Below are positions 63,908 to 64,000 of a DNA stretch of 64,000 nucleotides, one piece after another. The notes below the pieces were generated by a model. The model did not search any database, was not told where the DNA came from, and saw only the letters and a list, made by a program, of their open reading frames with translations. Position 1 is the first letter of the stretch; every line of letters begins with the position of its first letter. Location: contig JAKUPN010000003.1 in NCBI GenBank assembly GCA_022449545.1, positions 62,001 through 126,000 on the forward strand, read 5' to 3'. A program made the translations under genes and the position numbers. This DNA is from Alphaproteobacteria bacterium (GTDB lineage: Bacteria > Pseudomonadota > Alphaproteobacteria > UBA6615).

Positions 63908-64000
63908 AAAAACGATAACCTAATATTTTATAAGCAAGTTTAGCAGCTAGAAAGTCATAAGCAGGAAAACCTTTAATAGGAGCGAGCTCAACTATATCTG
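63894..64000 (-). CDS. Agmatinase/ureohydrolase-like protein, C-terminal end (cut by window edge)
   Basis: A minus-strand frame enters at 63998 and stops with TAA at 63894-63896, giving 34 residues: DIVELAPI near the start, FLAAKLAYKILGY after it, ending FFNFD. This fits the last segment of agmatinase/arginase-family proteins (D-V/I-V-E-x-x-P followed by AA.L.YK). The gene's body lies beyond base 64000. The 3' overlap with purD is 14 bases. The fragment is short, so the family call is moderate. Confidence 0.65.
   Translation of the reverse strand, partial: DIVELAPIKGFPAYDFLAAKLAYKILGYRFFNFD

Noticed and set aside
1-64000. Mobile elements, prophage, CRISPR, toxin-antitoxin or restriction genes
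   Set aside because: I saw no transposase, integrase, phage structural, cas or toxin-like protein, and no spaced repeat array; gene content is housekeeping throughout.

Overview
The window is ordinary chromosome of a Gram-negative, aerobic alphaproteobacterium with an AT-rich, compact genome (G+C looks well under 50% by eye; not computed). Alphaproteobacterial signs are the CcrM-type GANTC methyltransferase, an F0-only ATP synthase operon with both b' and b subunits (atpI-atpB-atpE-atpF'-atpF), the DUF1285-NUDIX-cca block, mutY-DUF721-smc, thrC-M16 protease-GNAT, plant-type gshA next to rsmE, and ispH-thrB-rnhA-peroxiredoxin. Protein sequences resemble Rhodospirillales-like lineages; low G+C and short intergenic gaps suggest a free-living, probably marine member, but that placement is inference.

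Layout. 1-1161: start of a cytochrome bc1 operon read leftwards (petA, petB cut by the edge). 1433-6839: trmL-hemF, then cca-NUDIX-DUF1285-DUF924 on the minus strand, chaC and a tRNA-Gln(UUG). 6932-11389: ispE, a large TPR protein and ETF-ubiquinone oxidoreductase, all minus. 11539-19242: a plus-strand run of DNA repair, cell-wall, molybdopterin, phosphotransferase, antiporter, RNase HII and CcrM genes. 19278-25362: amidohydrolase, mutY, DUF721 and smc. 25514-28006: ATP synthase F0. 28059-32777: a complete glycine cleavage operon (gcvT-gcvH-gcvPA-gcvPB) behind a tandem glycine riboswitch. 32874-39108: lipoprotein and CDGSH gene, then ispH-thrB-rnhA, peroxiredoxin and a ScsB-type DsbD. 39289-46078: yqgE, MFS, GNAT, M16, thrC, M32. 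46261-56051: tldD, an EmrAB-type pump, gshA, rsmE, ubiA, a GGCT-like unknown and pmbA. 56131-64000: msbA-waaA-lpxK for lipid A/Kdo assembly and export, an M23 peptidase, xseA, purD and the C-terminal end of an agmatinase-like gene at the right edge.

The genes fit an aerobic heterotroph: respiration (bc1, ETF-QO, ubiquinone and heme synthesis, ATP synthase), glycine oxidation to C1 units, isoprenoids by the MEP pathway (ispE, ispH), threonine synthesis (thrB, thrC), glutathione synthesis and turnover (gshA, chaC), envelope assembly, and DNA maintenance. I see no insertion sequence, prophage, CRISPR array, toxin-antitoxin pair or restriction system. The only gene-free stretch over 300 bases (32521-32873) holds the glycine riboswitch.

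I did not find a convincing new multi-gene system. The best leads are non-coding: a 15-bp hairpin with one bulge directly in front of the smc ribosome-binding site, inverted repeats bracketing probable promoters of the ATP synthase and bc1 operons, and a direct repeat in front of pmbA. Protein-level oddities include a family-4-like uracil-DNA glycosylase lacking two iron-sulfur cysteines, an M23 peptidase with Asp at a zinc-ligand position, and an F0 b subunit that starts with a signal-peptide-like segment.
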